Source of the DNA: JABWBD01 sp040768665
GTDB taxonomy: Bacteria > Planctomycetota > Planctomycetia > Pirellulales > Thermoguttaceae
Assembly (NCBI GenBank): GCA_040768665.1
Contig: JAXGMN010000037.1
Span: forward strand, 1 to 64,000
Direction: 5' to 3'
DNA length: 64,000 nucleotides
The notes below the pieces were generated by a model. It saw only the letters and a list, made by a program, of their open reading frames with translations, was not told the origin of the DNA and did not search any database. Below, piece after piece: positions 25,998 to 34,813 of this stretch. A program made the translations under genes and the position numbers. Each line of letters starts with the position of its first letter. Positions within the stretch are counted from its first letter, which is position 1.

Positions 25998-26942
25998 ATG
26001 TCACAAGCTACTATTCAGCCGGACTCTTCCCCCACTCCGACTAGTCCGTCGGAAGTCATTGTTGAAACCAGAAATCTGACGAAGGTCTACCGCGACTTCT
26101 GGGGCCGCCAGAAGGTGCGAGCCCTCAAAGCTCTCGACCTGGAAATCCGCCGCGGCGAGATTTTCGGGCTGCTGGGTCCGAACGGGTCCGGCAAGACCAC
26201 CACGATCAAGCTTCTCCTGGGACTGCTGTTTCCCACCAGCGGCCAGGCGTTGGTTTTCGGCCGAGAGTCGACCGACGTCACCAAGAACGAGCGGATCGGA
26301 TACCTGCCCGAGGAATCGTACCTGTATCGCTTTTTGAACGCTGAAGAAACGCTCGATTTCTACGGTCGGCTGTTCAATATGCCATCGGCCATTCGCCGGC
26401 AACGGACTGCCGACCTGATCGAAATGGTTGGACTGACCAAGACCAAACGCCGGCAGTTGAAGGAGTACTCGAAGGGCATGACGCGCCGGATCGCCCTGGC
26501 CCAGGCGTTGATCAACGATCCGGAGCTGGTCGTGCTCGACGAGCCGACGACCGGCCTGGACCCGATCGGCACGCGGGAGATGAAAGACCTCATCCTCCGG
26601 CTGCGCGATGAAGGCAAGACGATTCTGATGTGCAGCCACTTGCTGGCCGACGTCCAGGACGTCTGCGACCGGATCGGTATCCTCTATCAGGGGGAGCTGA
26701 AGGAGTTGGGGCGCGTCGATAGCCTGCTGAAGGTTCGCGACGTCACGGAGATTCGTACGACCACCCTGAGCGAAACCGCCATGGAGGAGGTCCGGGAGGT
26801 AGTCCGGCGGCACGGCGGAGAAGTGCAGTCCATGGGCAACCCGACCACGACGCTCGAGGAGCTGTTCCTGCACATCATCCGCGAGAGCGAAGCACATCCG
26901 GGCCGGCGGGTCCGAGGAGGGGCGGACAGCAATGGCCATTGA
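25998..26942 (+). CDS. ABC transporter ATP-binding protein (ABC-2/NatA type)
   Basis: This 314-residue ATPase has Walker A GPNGSGKTT (60-68), a signature region YSKGMTRRIALAQAL, Walker B LVVLDEPTTGLD and the H-loop MCSHLLADV. The C-terminal 70 residues after the ATPase core are extra and resemble the regulatory tails of ABC-2 exporters. It powers the permease encoded next; its stop codon overlaps that gene's start (26932) by 11 bases, so the two are translationally coupled. Start at 25998: the alternative is not better supported. Confidence 0.92.
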   Translation: MSQATIQPDSSPTPTSPSEVIVETRNLTKVYRDFWGRQKVRALKALDLEIRRGEIFGLLGPNGSGKTTTIKLLLGLLFPTSGQALVFGRESTDVTKNERIGYLPEESYLYRFLNAEETLDFYGRLFNMPSAIRRQRTADLIEMVGLTKTKRRQLKEYSKGMTRRIALAQALINDPELVVLDEPTTGLDPIGTREMKDLILRLRDEGKTILMCSHLLADVQDVCDRIGILYQGELKELGRVDSLLKVRDVTEIRTTTLSETAMEEVREVVRRHGGEVQSMGNPTTTLEELFLHIIRESEAHPGRRVRGGADSNGH

Positions 26943-28824
26943 AAGTGAACTTCCCCAATTCGCTACATGGATTGGGCCCGCCGCGCGAGATTGGTTAATC
27001 GCCATCGGGTGTCTGGGTGTTTTCGCCATTCTGTTCGGCTATCTGGTGGCTACGCTTCGTCACGGGCCGGGCGCCGCGCTCGGCATTACGCTCAAGGTCC
27101 TGAGCAGCGGGATCGCCGATCTTGTGCGAATTTCTCCGCGTCGCGTTCTGGCATTGGCCCGCCTGGCGGTCAAGGAGGCGATACGCCGCCGCGTGGTGGT
27201 GGCCTTCGCCGTGTTTATTCTGGTGCTCTTGTTTGCCGGATGGTTTTTGGATCCCGGCAGCGACGATCCGGCCCGGCTCTATCTCGGATTCGTTCTGACG
27301 ATGACCAGCTATCTGGTCCTTCTGCTGGTCCTGTTCCTGAGTTCGCTCAGCCTGCCGGCCGACATCACCTCTCGGACCCTGCATACGGTGGTAACCAAGC
27401 CGGTGCGCTCCAGCGAGATCGTGCTGGGCCGCATGCTGGGTTTCGCCACGATGGGGACGGGCTTGCTGGCAGTGATGGCCGTGATCAGCTATTTCTTCGT
27501 CGTTCGCGGGTTGAATCATACGCACGAGCTGGCGGAAGAGGACTTGGCCGTGGCGAGCCGAACGGCCGGCGAGGCCGACGGCGAGGTGACACGGAGCGGG
27601 CAGACGAGCCGCGTTCACGGGCATCGTCACAAGGTTTCGATCGAGCCTTCCGGCTACCACGAGGTGGAGTCGGCAAATGGACATCGGCACGCATTGGTGA
27701 TCGACCCGGTCGGCGGGAAAACGGTGTATCGCCTGGGGCGGCCCGAAGGAATGCTCCTGGCGCGGGTGCCCGTTTACGGCAAGCTGCGTTTCCGCGATCG
27801 GGAAGGAAAGGACACCGACAAGGGAATCAACGTCGGCGATGAGTGGTTCTATCGGAGCTACATCCAGGGCGGGTCGCCTGCGGCGGCAATCTGGACGTTC
27901 CGAGACATTACGCCGGAGCGGTTTCCGGACGGGCTGCCGATCGAGATGAACATCGGTGTGTTCCGCACATACAAGGGAGACATCGAAAAAGGCGTGTTCG
28001 GCAGTCTTTCGCTCCGGAATCCCAAGACCGGGCTGACGGTGGAAACGGAGATTTTCGAATCGAAAGAGTTCGACACCAAGGAGGTCTTTCTGCCGAGAGA
28101 GATCAAGTCGTTTTCCAGCGCACAGGTCCTTCCGAGGCAGATCGTCACGCCGTCGGGCGAACGGACCATCCCGCCGCCTGACGAAATCGATCCGACGCTG
28201 GCCGACCAAAAACAGTTCGATTTGTACGATGATCTGGTTGCCGACGGCCAGATCGAGGTATGGCTGCGGTGTCTGGAACCGGCGCAGTATTTCGGAGCGG
28301 GGCAGCCCGACCTTTACCTGCGGGCCCGCGATGCCTCGTTTGTATTGAACTTTGCCAAGGGATACCTGGGAATCTGGCTGCAGATGCTTCTGATTGTCGG
28401 GTTCGGCGTGATGTTCAGCACGTTCCTGAGCGGCCCGGTGGCGATGGTTGCGACGTTGGGCGTTCTGGTGGGCGGAATGTTCAGCCGCTTCCTCTCGGAC
28501 CTGGCCGCGGGGCAAGTCATTGGGGGCGGGCCGATCGAGTCGCTGATCCGGCTGGTGACCCAACAGAACGTGATGACCGAGATGGATCCCGGATTGCGGA
28601 CCGAAGTGGCGCAGATGTTCGACCGGGCCCTGCAATACTTCCTGGTGGCGGTCGCCGCAATTCTGCCGCCGTTCGGCCAGTTCAACTATGCCGACTATGT
28701 AGCGTACGGATTTGATATCTCGGGAGAGTTGATGGTGGTTCGCCTCCTCTCGGCGGCGGCCTACCTGTTGCCGGTCTTCCTGGCCGGGTACCTGTTCCTG
28801 AAAACCCGCGAGGTGGCACGATGA
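26932..28824 (+). CDS. ABC-2 type permease with a large extracytoplasmic domain
   Basis: This 630-residue membrane protein has four to five helices before residue 200 (for example RRVVVAFAVFILVLLFAGWF and YLVLLLVLFLSSLSLP), then a soluble domain of roughly 280 residues, then three more helices at the C-terminus. The soluble part opens with two histidine clusters, HGHRHKVSIEP and NGHRHALVIDP, about 20 residues apart, which could bind a metal. The permease pairs with the ATPase encoded upstream and overlaps the next gene by ATGA (28821-28824). The substrate is unknown; NosY-like and multidrug-type exporters share this architecture only in the membrane part. Confidence 0.85.
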   Translation: MAIESELPQFATWIGPAARDWLIAIGCLGVFAILFGYLVATLRHGPGAALGITLKVLSSGIADLVRISPRRVLALARLAVKEAIRRRVVVAFAVFILVLLFAGWFLDPGSDDPARLYLGFVLTMTSYLVLLLVLFLSSLSLPADITSRTLHTVVTKPVRSSEIVLGRMLGFATMGTGLLAVMAVISYFFVVRGLNHTHELAEEDLAVASRTAGEADGEVTRSGQTSRVHGHRHKVSIEPSGYHEVESANGHRHALVIDPVGGKTVYRLGRPEGMLLARVPVYGKLRFRDREGKDTDKGINVGDEWFYRSYIQGGSPAAAIWTFRDITPERFPDGLPIEMNIGVFRTYKGDIEKGVFGSLSLRNPKTGLTVETEIFESKEFDTKEVFLPREIKSFSSAQVLPRQIVTPSGERTIPPPDEIDPTLADQKQFDLYDDLVADGQIEVWLRCLEPAQYFGAGQPDLYLRARDASFVLNFAKGYLGIWLQMLLIVGFGVMFSTFLSGPVAMVATLGVLVGGMFSRFLSDLAAGQVIGGGPIESLIRLVTQQNVMTEMDPGLRTEVAQMFDRALQYFLVAVAAILPPFGQFNYADYVAYGFDISGELMVVRLLSAAAYLLPVFLAGYLFLKTREVAR

Positions 28825-30341
28825 ACCCTCGTCGTCCCTTTATCCGAAAGATCATTTACCTGGTGGCGATCGCGCTGTTGCTGGTGCCCCTGTTCTGGCT
28901 AAGCCAGCCTGCAACCACCGGCGCTTCCGGCGCGCAGGGCGGACCCGGTGGAAAGCTGGCCCAGCTCCGCGAGGCCAACCGGCTGAGCGAATCGCAACTC
29001 GGCGACGTTGACCCGACGAGCCAGACCCTGAAGCTGGCCACGCTCGGGATGCGCGGCGTCGCGACCGTCTTCCTCTGGGAGAAGGCCAACGATTACAGGA
29101 AAAAGAAGGACTGGACCAATCTGGCGGCCACGCTGAACCAAATGGTCAAGCTCGAGCCGCACTTCATCACGGTTTGGCGGCACCAGGCCTGGAACCTTTC
29201 CTACAACGTGTCGGCCGAGTTCGACGACTACCGCGAACGCTACCGGTGGGTGATCCGGGGAATTGAGTTTCTCAAGAACGGCATCCGCTACAACAGTCGC
29301 GAGCCGAAGCTCGTCTGGGACACCGGGTGGTTTATCGCCCAGAAAATCGGCCGCGCCGACGAGCGCAAGCAATTCCGCCGGCTCTTCAAGCAGGACGAGG
29401 ACTTCAACGCCGGTCGACCGCTCGACGAGCGCGACAACTGGCTGGTCGGGAAGGAGTGGTTTGCCAAGGCCGAGGAAATGGCGGATCAGGGTATGCCGCT
29501 CCGCGGGACAAGCCCGGTGATCTTTTATTCCGACCGGGCGATGTGTCAGATGAACTACGCGGATAACCTGGAAGAGGACGGCATCTTCGAAGAGAAGGCG
29601 GAACGGGCATGGAAACGCGCCGGCGAAGAATGGCATGAGTTCGGCGACCGCGAGATCGCGACGTCGACCGGCGAGCAGATCCAGTTGAACGACTTCGAGA
29701 TGTACATGGATCAGATCAAGAAGATCCGGCAGGAGTTGGATGATCTCGACCCGGGGCTTCGCGACCGGCTGGTGGAGCAGAAACGCCGTCTGCTGAAGCC
29801 GGAGGAACGGGCGGCCTTGGACAAACCGATCGAAGAGCGCGAGGGCGACGAGTTCCGACTCGCTTTCGAGGCGGAACAGAAGCTCCTGGTCAACGACAAC
29901 GAAGTCGCACGCCGCATCACCGGCAACGACCGCAAGAAGGCTCTCGAAATGGCGAGTCAAATCGAGGAGATCGAAAAGACGAGCAACATGATCGACCGCT
30001 ACCGCGGCGTGGTGAACTTCGAGTACTGGCGAAGGCGGGCCCGAATCGAGCAGGACCCGGCGGCGCTGTCCGCACGCGAGTATGTCTACGAAGGGAACGA
30101 AGCCTTTGCCGAGGCCGACCTGATCAGGGCACGCGAAGCCTACGACAAGGGGTTGGCCAAGTGGAGGGAACTGCTCGACAAGGATGAATTTGCGGGCCTC
30201 GTCGACGACGCCCATATGGGGGAAGGGCTGGTGGAGATTATCGACACCTACCGGCAGATCCTCGAAAAACGCGACGAGCCGTTCCCGGAGAATTTCATCC
30301 TGGCCGACGTCGTGCGGAAGCACGGGCAGAAAGAGGAGTGA
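28821..30341 (+). CDS. Conserved hypothetical membrane-anchored protein of the ABC operon
   Basis: This 506-residue protein has a single N-terminal anchor (IIYLVAIALLLVPLFWL). A charged, helical extracytoplasmic part follows (TLNQMVKLEPHFITVWRHQA, RYRWVIRGIEFLKNGIRYNS), with TPR-like patterns, then a long Glu/Lys/Arg-rich coiled segment. No catalytic motif is seen. Because its start overlaps the permease stop by four bases, it very likely works with the ABC transporter, for example as a scaffold or substrate-binding partner on the outer face of the membrane. Similar three-gene units are, as far as I recall, common in planctomycetes but undescribed. Confidence 0.7.
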   Translation: MNPRRPFIRKIIYLVAIALLLVPLFWLSQPATTGASGAQGGPGGKLAQLREANRLSESQLGDVDPTSQTLKLATLGMRGVATVFLWEKANDYRKKKDWTNLAATLNQMVKLEPHFITVWRHQAWNLSYNVSAEFDDYRERYRWVIRGIEFLKNGIRYNSREPKLVWDTGWFIAQKIGRADERKQFRRLFKQDEDFNAGRPLDERDNWLVGKEWFAKAEEMADQGMPLRGTSPVIFYSDRAMCQMNYADNLEEDGIFEEKAERAWKRAGEEWHEFGDREIATSTGEQIQLNDFEMYMDQIKKIRQELDDLDPGLRDRLVEQKRRLLKPEERAALDKPIEEREGDEFRLAFEAEQKLLVNDNEVARRITGNDRKKALEMASQIEEIEKTSNMIDRYRGVVNFEYWRRRARIEQDPAALSAREYVYEGNEAFAEADLIRAREAYDKGLAKWRELLDKDEFAGLVDDAHMGEGLVEIIDTYRQILEKRDEPFPENFILADVVRKHGQKEE

Positions 30342-30360
30342 TTCCGATCGGAGGACCCTC

Positions 30361-30394
30361 AGCAGCCCGGCTGCTCGAAAGCAGCCGGGCTGCT
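30361..30394 (+). terminator. AGCAGCCCGGC-family hairpin after the ABC operon
   Basis: GCAGCCCGGCTGCT (30362-30375) pairs perfectly with AGCAGCCGGGCTGC (30380-30393) around a CGAA loop. It begins 20 bases after the ABC-operon stop codon. There is no T-run, so terminator activity is inferred from position. It is the two-arm form of the dispersed family. Confidence 0.6.
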
Positions 30395-30455
30395 TGCATT
30401 GGGAGACTGCTGAAAAAGGGAGTTTCCCTTGAGCGTTTGTGGAGTAAAATAGTGG

Positions 30456-30744
30456 TAGCGGCGGTTGCGGCTGCCGGCCATGCCCGAGAAATCGGGCGAT
30501 TTCCCCGCTAGCCGCAGAGGCAAACTGCCGATATGATGCTGTGCATGAATGAGACCGAACAACAGCCTCTCGCAAACTATTCCGACGGAGGTGCCAACCC
30601 TATCGCGTGAGCCTGGGTCGCCACGGCTGGTGCAATAGCACGCCTGACCCACGCTCGTCTCGCAGCGACGCATCCGGTCGCAATGCGCGAGAGGCATGTT
30701 TTATGGCCGCCGCTTTCCTCACGGGGATTGGGGCGGCTTTTTTT
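30456..30744 (+). ncRNA. Candidate structured stand-alone RNA
   Basis: This 680-bp gene-free region (30342-31021) shows nested helices. TGCGGCT (30466-30472) pairs with AGCCGCA (30510-30516) and encloses GCCCGA-GAAA-TCGGGC (30482-30497). GCCTCTCGC (30565-30573) pairs perfectly with GCGAGAGGC (30687-30695) across 113 bases. Inside that lie GGGTC/GACCC and the hairpin GTGC-AATA-GCAC. An intrinsic terminator follows. A TAAAAT box lies at 30445-30450. No open frame fits. I compared it with the hallmarks of RNase P RNA, tmRNA, SRP RNA and common riboswitches from memory and found no match. No + strand gene follows, so a trans-acting RNA is more likely than a riboswitch. Confidence 0.45.
30706..30744 (+). 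terminator. Intrinsic terminator of the candidate RNA
   Basis: GCCGCC (30706-30711) pairs with GGCGGC (30732-30737), and seven T residues follow (30738-30744). This is the clearest intrinsic-terminator shape in the window, yet no protein gene precedes it on the + strand nearer than 30341. Confidence 0.6.
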
Positions 30745-30880
30745 GTTTTCTACAGCTCGCGGTCGAGAATGGCACGTGTGCGGCGCCCCCTATTAACCCG
30801 AAGCGTAGCGAGGGGCGGTGCCAGGTCCTCGCTTGCGCTTCGCACTTAGGGGCCGTAAGAAAACCGGTCATAGACTCTGA

Positions 30881-30938
30881 CGTAGGGTGAATTCTCATCC
30901 ACCCGGAAAACAAGGGGTGGATTAAAATCCACCCTACG
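30881..30938. repeat. GTAGGGTGGATT repeat, copy 3 (inverted relative to copy 1)
   Basis: CGTAGGGTGAATT at the left and AATCCACCCTACG at the right are complementary ends. The reverse complement, including GAATAAG and TGGCCAAT to its right, matches 6970-7035. It lies between the candidate RNA and the convergent gene at 31022. Confidence 0.7.
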
Positions 30939-31021
30939 ACTATTGGCCAGCTTATTCTCTTACGGCTTCTGAGTGTCAGGGATGGCCACGAGCGGTATAG
31001 CGATCGGAGAAAGCAAATCGC

Positions 31022-32443
31022 TCAGCGTAGCGGGTTGGCGTCCGCAGGACGCCGGGACACGGCGGCGGGCTTCGGGGCCGCTTGCGCCGGGGCTTGATCG
31101 GCTACGCTTCTTTCGGCAAACCTGACGGTCCCGACCATCGACTCGTCGGCCCCTTGGAACTGGTCGAACAGTTCGCCTTCCATCGTAAACGCGAACGAAA
31201 CCCTGCGGCCGTCGGCATGCATCACCAAGTGATAGATCCAGAGAATGGGCAACTCTTCCACCTTTCCTTGGGCCTCAACCCGGTAGATGCGGTAGCCCGC
31301 ATCGTTGGACCGCTGGCTTGCCTTGACGAACTGTCCGAACCTCTCCCCCAAGGCTCGCTGGATATCCTTTTGGAATGCGTCGAGACCGACCGGCTTCGAC
31401 GTGTCCGCTTTCTCCACGGCGGCAACGTTGCATTGAGCAATCAACTCGCCGCGGTCGATCATCCGCAGGGCGAGTCCTTCGGCTGATTCGGCTGTAATGA
31501 ACCAACGCCGGTCGTAATAAAACTCCCATCCGTCGTCAGGCGATCGGTGAATAAGCTGGGTCAGTTCGGGCGCCGGCCTCAGCGGGACGCCTGTCAGGGC
31601 CTTGTCCGATAGGGACCCCGGAGCGGCGCCGGGAGTGACCGTGGTCTGGACCCTGGCAACCACGTCGAGACCCGTGCCGGCATGCCCGATCGATCGGTTT
31701 TCTTTGATCAACAGGCTTATCCAGGTGACACGACCGGCTTGAATGTGGAACTGGTATTTCCCTTTCAGTTCAATCGTCGTCGAGACGCCGAGGATCGCTC
31801 CCTCGACCTGGCCGGCCATCTCGATCAAGGCGGCGTCATCCTTCACGGATACGAGCTTGCTCTGGACTGCGGTCTTGCCGACTTCGTCGAGCCGCAGCAG
31901 GGCGGCCATCAGTTGACCGGAGTGTTTCCAGTTGCTCCCGACCGCGACGGCCTGGTCCGGGAGGAGTCGTTCCAGGAGAACGGTGTTGCCTTGAATGTCG
32001 ATCAGATCGAGCTCCTCTCGGGTGAGTGGGCCGTGGGGGCAGAAAAGGGTAGACCCCGAGTCGTCGACCTGAACGCCGACCAGCGTTCGATCACCCGCGA
32101 GGGCGGGTGTGAAGCTGCTATCTTCGATCTTGATTGTCGCCGATGCTGCGTTGTATTGCCGGATGGACCGCCGGGGGCGATCCGGCTGGGTCGGGATTTC
32201 CAGGGAACGCTCAAGATAGGCAAGGTTTCCCACCACGCTCATCTTCAGCCGCCTCAGCTTAGCGTCCTCCACGACGGTCAGATCGCCGCCGACCTCGATC
32301 TTCGTCTGGACGTGGTCGACAGCGCCCGCGGCCCGCTTGCCGCGAAGAGTGTAGTCTCGGGCTTGACTTGCGGCGTATACGGCAGGGGACGCGGCGTTGA
32401 GAATGGTCAGAAGCATGCAAACAGGCGAGAAAAGCCTTGCCAT
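31022..32443 (-). CDS. Secreted protein of unknown function
   Basis: This 473-residue protein has a signal peptide (LFSPVCMLLTILNAASPAVYA). The mature part is rich in beta-strand patterns with no catalytic motif I can name: YTLRGKRAAGAVDHVQTKIE, then GSNWKHSGQLMAALLRLDEV, then a C-terminal region WEFYYDRRWFITAESAEGLA that resembles domains found in other planctomycete secreted proteins. A Pro/Ala-rich tail ends the chain. It is a single gene whose start faces the repeat at 32501 and the sigma factor gene beyond. Confidence 0.7.
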   Translation of the reverse strand: MARLFSPVCMLLTILNAASPAVYAASQARDYTLRGKRAAGAVDHVQTKIEVGGDLTVVEDAKLRRLKMSVVGNLAYLERSLEIPTQPDRPRRSIRQYNAASATIKIEDSSFTPALAGDRTLVGVQVDDSGSTLFCPHGPLTREELDLIDIQGNTVLLERLLPDQAVAVGSNWKHSGQLMAALLRLDEVGKTAVQSKLVSVKDDAALIEMAGQVEGAILGVSTTIELKGKYQFHIQAGRVTWISLLIKENRSIGHAGTGLDVVARVQTTVTPGAAPGSLSDKALTGVPLRPAPELTQLIHRSPDDGWEFYYDRRWFITAESAEGLALRMIDRGELIAQCNVAAVEKADTSKPVGLDAFQKDIQRALGERFGQFVKASQRSNDAGYRIYRVEAQGKVEELPILWIYHLVMHADGRRVSFAFTMEGELFDQFQGADESMVGTVRFAERSVADQAPAQAAPKPAAVSRRPADANPLR

Positions 32444-32500
32444 GGTCGGTTTCCCACGGGAGAGGAGATAAGACGGGTAGTCTGCGTTATTCTTCCTGAA

Positions 32501-32598
32501 GGCCCCAACAAAACCGGGACTGGCTCCGAGCCGAACATTCGCAAAAATCGCAGAACAGGCGCCTTGTTGAGGGACCTGCCCCCTCTTTTGTTAGGGCC
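32501..32598. repeat. GGGGACTGGCTC-family palindrome, diverged copy
   Basis: Outer arms GGCCCCAACAAAA and TTTTGTTAGGGCC are complementary. The core arms CGGGACTGGCTCC and GGGACCTGCCCC are worn. It lies in the 552-bp divergent gap 32444-32995; the remaining part, 32599-32995, shows no other repeat, gene or clear promoter apart from AT-rich stretches near 32790-32890. Confidence 0.75.
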
Positions 32599-32995
32599 TC
32601 TTAGGGGCGGCCATACAGGTTCCGCGCAGTCGCTAGATCGACGGAAGCCGTTGAGAAAATTTAGTGGAAACGGTGCGAACTCTCTCGACCGGGGAAGCCA
32701 CTAAATGATGTCCAGAAACGTGGCGGCGGCGTAACCTTCCGGACGGGGTGCGTGGCCCTCAGGAAGCTCCTGATGTTACGGCCGGACTAAAAATTGCACA
32801 ATTTGGCCGAATCGAAGTCACGGCCTGGATTTTTGCAAGGAGTATCTGTTAAAATTGGGCCCGTTCGGTTACACTACAAACTAACAATGGTTTCGTTAAT
32901 TGGCCAGGAAGGCCACCCCGGCAGTTGTAGCACAGGCCTCGGAGCGAGAAAGTCGCACGGAAACCGATGAGGCCTGGGACAGGAGAGGGACGGCC

Positions 32996-34675
32996 ATGCA
33001 CAGCGATTACATCAACCCGGTGATTCGGCAGCTTTGCGACCAGCAGGTCCGATTTGCGCCTCGCGAAAAGAAGATTGAACAGGTTAATCGAGCGGAGCAG
33101 TTGCTCGGGGAGCTTCAAACGCACCGCACGTACACCTATGAATATATTTGCTTCCGGATCACGAAGTACCGGCCGAAGTCGTACCCGGACCTCAAGTTTT
33201 CCGGCGAAGAGGCGTGCCACGATCTGCGGCTGTTCGTGGAGGACTTGTCGGATTCGGCCAACGTTCCGGTCGAAGAGGCTGGCGAGCAAGTGCTGACGGT
33301 CGAAGAACTGAGCAAGCAGTTTCGGGTGTCGACGAAGACGATCTCACGGTGGCGGCGTCAGGGGCTGGTGAGCCGACGCTTTGTGTTCGACGGGCGGAAA
33401 CGGGTCGGTTTTCTGGAGAGTTCCGTGAAGCGGTTCGTGCACGGCAACGAGGAACGTGTACGCCGAGGATCGCAGTTCAGCCAACTTACGGACGGAGAGC
33501 GCAGTCGGATTATTGAGCGGGCACGGCGGTTGGCTCGCGCCGGTGGTTGTCCGGCGGATGTGACGAAGCGTCTGGCCCGGAGCAGCGGGCGGAGCGTCGA
33601 GACGATCCGCTACACACTCAAGCAGTTCGATCAGGACCATCCCGATCTGGCGATTTTTCCCGACAGCAGCGGTCCGCTGCGTGAGGAAACGCGGCGAAGG
33701 ATCTACCAACATTTCCGCCGCGGTGAGTCGGCCGACACGCTTGCCAAGCGGTTTTGCCGGACCAAGGCGAGCATCTATCGGATCGTCAACGAGATGCGGG
33801 CCAAGCGGATCCTTGAGCTACCCCTCGACTTCATCCCCAACGATCTGTTTGCCAAGATCCGTTCGGAGAAGCAGGAGGACGAGATCATTGCACCGCTTCC
33901 ACCTTCCGAAACAACGATGAAGAAGCCGAGGCTGCCCAGCGGTCTCCCCCCCTATCTGGCAAGCCTGTACGACGTGCCTTTGCTCAACCGCGAGCAGGAA
34001 ATGCACCTGTTCCGCAAGATGAACTTCCTGAAGTACAAAACCTCCAGGCTTCGCGAAGAGCTGGATCCGGCCAAGCCAAAGACGGGCCTGATGGACCAGA
34101 TCGAGAAGCTTTACGACGCGGCGGTCGCCACGAAGAATGAGATCATTTCGGCCAACCTCCGGCTGGTGGTCTCCATTGCGAAGCGGCACGTGGGACCGAT
34201 GGAGAATTTCTTCGAGCTTGTCAGCGACGGGAATATTTCGTTGATCCGCGCGGTCGAGAAGTTCGATTTCGCGCGAGGCAACAAGTTCAGCACCTACGCG
34301 AGCTGGGCGATCATGAAGAATTTCGCCCGCACGATTCCCGATGAGCACCGCCAGCGAGACCGGTTCCGCACCAGCCACGCGGAGATGTTCACGGCCACGG
34401 AGGATGGCCGTTCGGACCAGTTTGAGCAGGAGTCGGCGCAGTTGCAGCGGGAGTCGCAGGTAGAGCGGATTCTTGAGCGACTTGACGAGCGGGAGCAGAA
34501 GATTATCATAAGCCGTTTCGGCCTGAATCGCGGCCGAGAACCTCTGACGCTTAAAGAGGTAGGGGCGGAATTGGGCGTCACCAAGGAACGGATCCGGCAG
34601 ATCGAGGCGCGTGCTCTGAGCAAGCTCCGCAAAGCGGTCCAGGAAGAGAAAATCGAGGTCCCTGGCCTCGAGTAG
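32996..34675 (+). CDS. Sigma-70 family RNA polymerase sigma factor with HTH-rich N-terminal extension
   Basis: This 559-residue protein starts at 32996, preceded by AGGAGAGG. Residues 1-310 are unlike any housekeeping sigma. They hold an excisionase/MerR-like helix-turn-helix (TVEELSKQFRVSTKTISRWR, 101-120) and two further HTH-like segments (184-210 and 242-270). Sigma regions 1.2 to 2 follow (NREQEMHLFRKM at 331; NLRLVVSIAKRHVGPMENFF at 387; KFSTYASWAIMKNFARTIPD at 430). Region 4 spans 490-545 (LTLKEVGAELGVTKERIRQI). Only about 30 residues join regions 2 and 4, so region 3 is missing. It is probably an alternative sigma factor; its regulon is unknown. It directly precedes the tRNA-tuf-rpoBC block. 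Confidence 0.88.
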   Translation: MHSDYINPVIRQLCDQQVRFAPREKKIEQVNRAEQLLGELQTHRTYTYEYICFRITKYRPKSYPDLKFSGEEACHDLRLFVEDLSDSANVPVEEAGEQVLTVEELSKQFRVSTKTISRWRRQGLVSRRFVFDGRKRVGFLESSVKRFVHGNEERVRRGSQFSQLTDGERSRIIERARRLARAGGCPADVTKRLARSSGRSVETIRYTLKQFDQDHPDLAIFPDSSGPLREETRRRIYQHFRRGESADTLAKRFCRTKASIYRIVNEMRAKRILELPLDFIPNDLFAKIRSEKQEDEIIAPLPPSETTMKKPRLPSGLPPYLASLYDVPLLNREQEMHLFRKMNFLKYKTSRLREELDPAKPKTGLMDQIEKLYDAAVATKNEIISANLRLVVSIAKRHVGPMENFFELVSDGNISLIRAVEKFDFARGNKFSTYASWAIMKNFARTIPDEHRQRDRFRTSHAEMFTATEDGRSDQFEQESAQLQRESQVERILERLDEREQKIIISRFGLNRGREPLTLKEVGAELGVTKERIRQIEARALSKLRKAVQEEKIEVPGLE

Positions 34676-34813
34676 GTTGGGAAATTCGTAGAGCAGGGAT
34701 ATCGAGCGGCCTTCTCTGAATGGGTAGTACGGCTATCACCTCAGAGTGCCGCTTGGCTGCGATGCCTGCCTCAATCCTTGGTCAGCCACGCAAGTTTTTC
34801 GTTGCCGTCCGCC

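Noticed and set aside
30456..30744. RNase P RNA, tmRNA, SRP RNA or c-di-GMP riboswitch
   Set aside because: The hallmark conserved blocks, such as GAGGAAAGTCCGGGC of RNase P or a CCA-like tRNA end for tmRNA, are absent.
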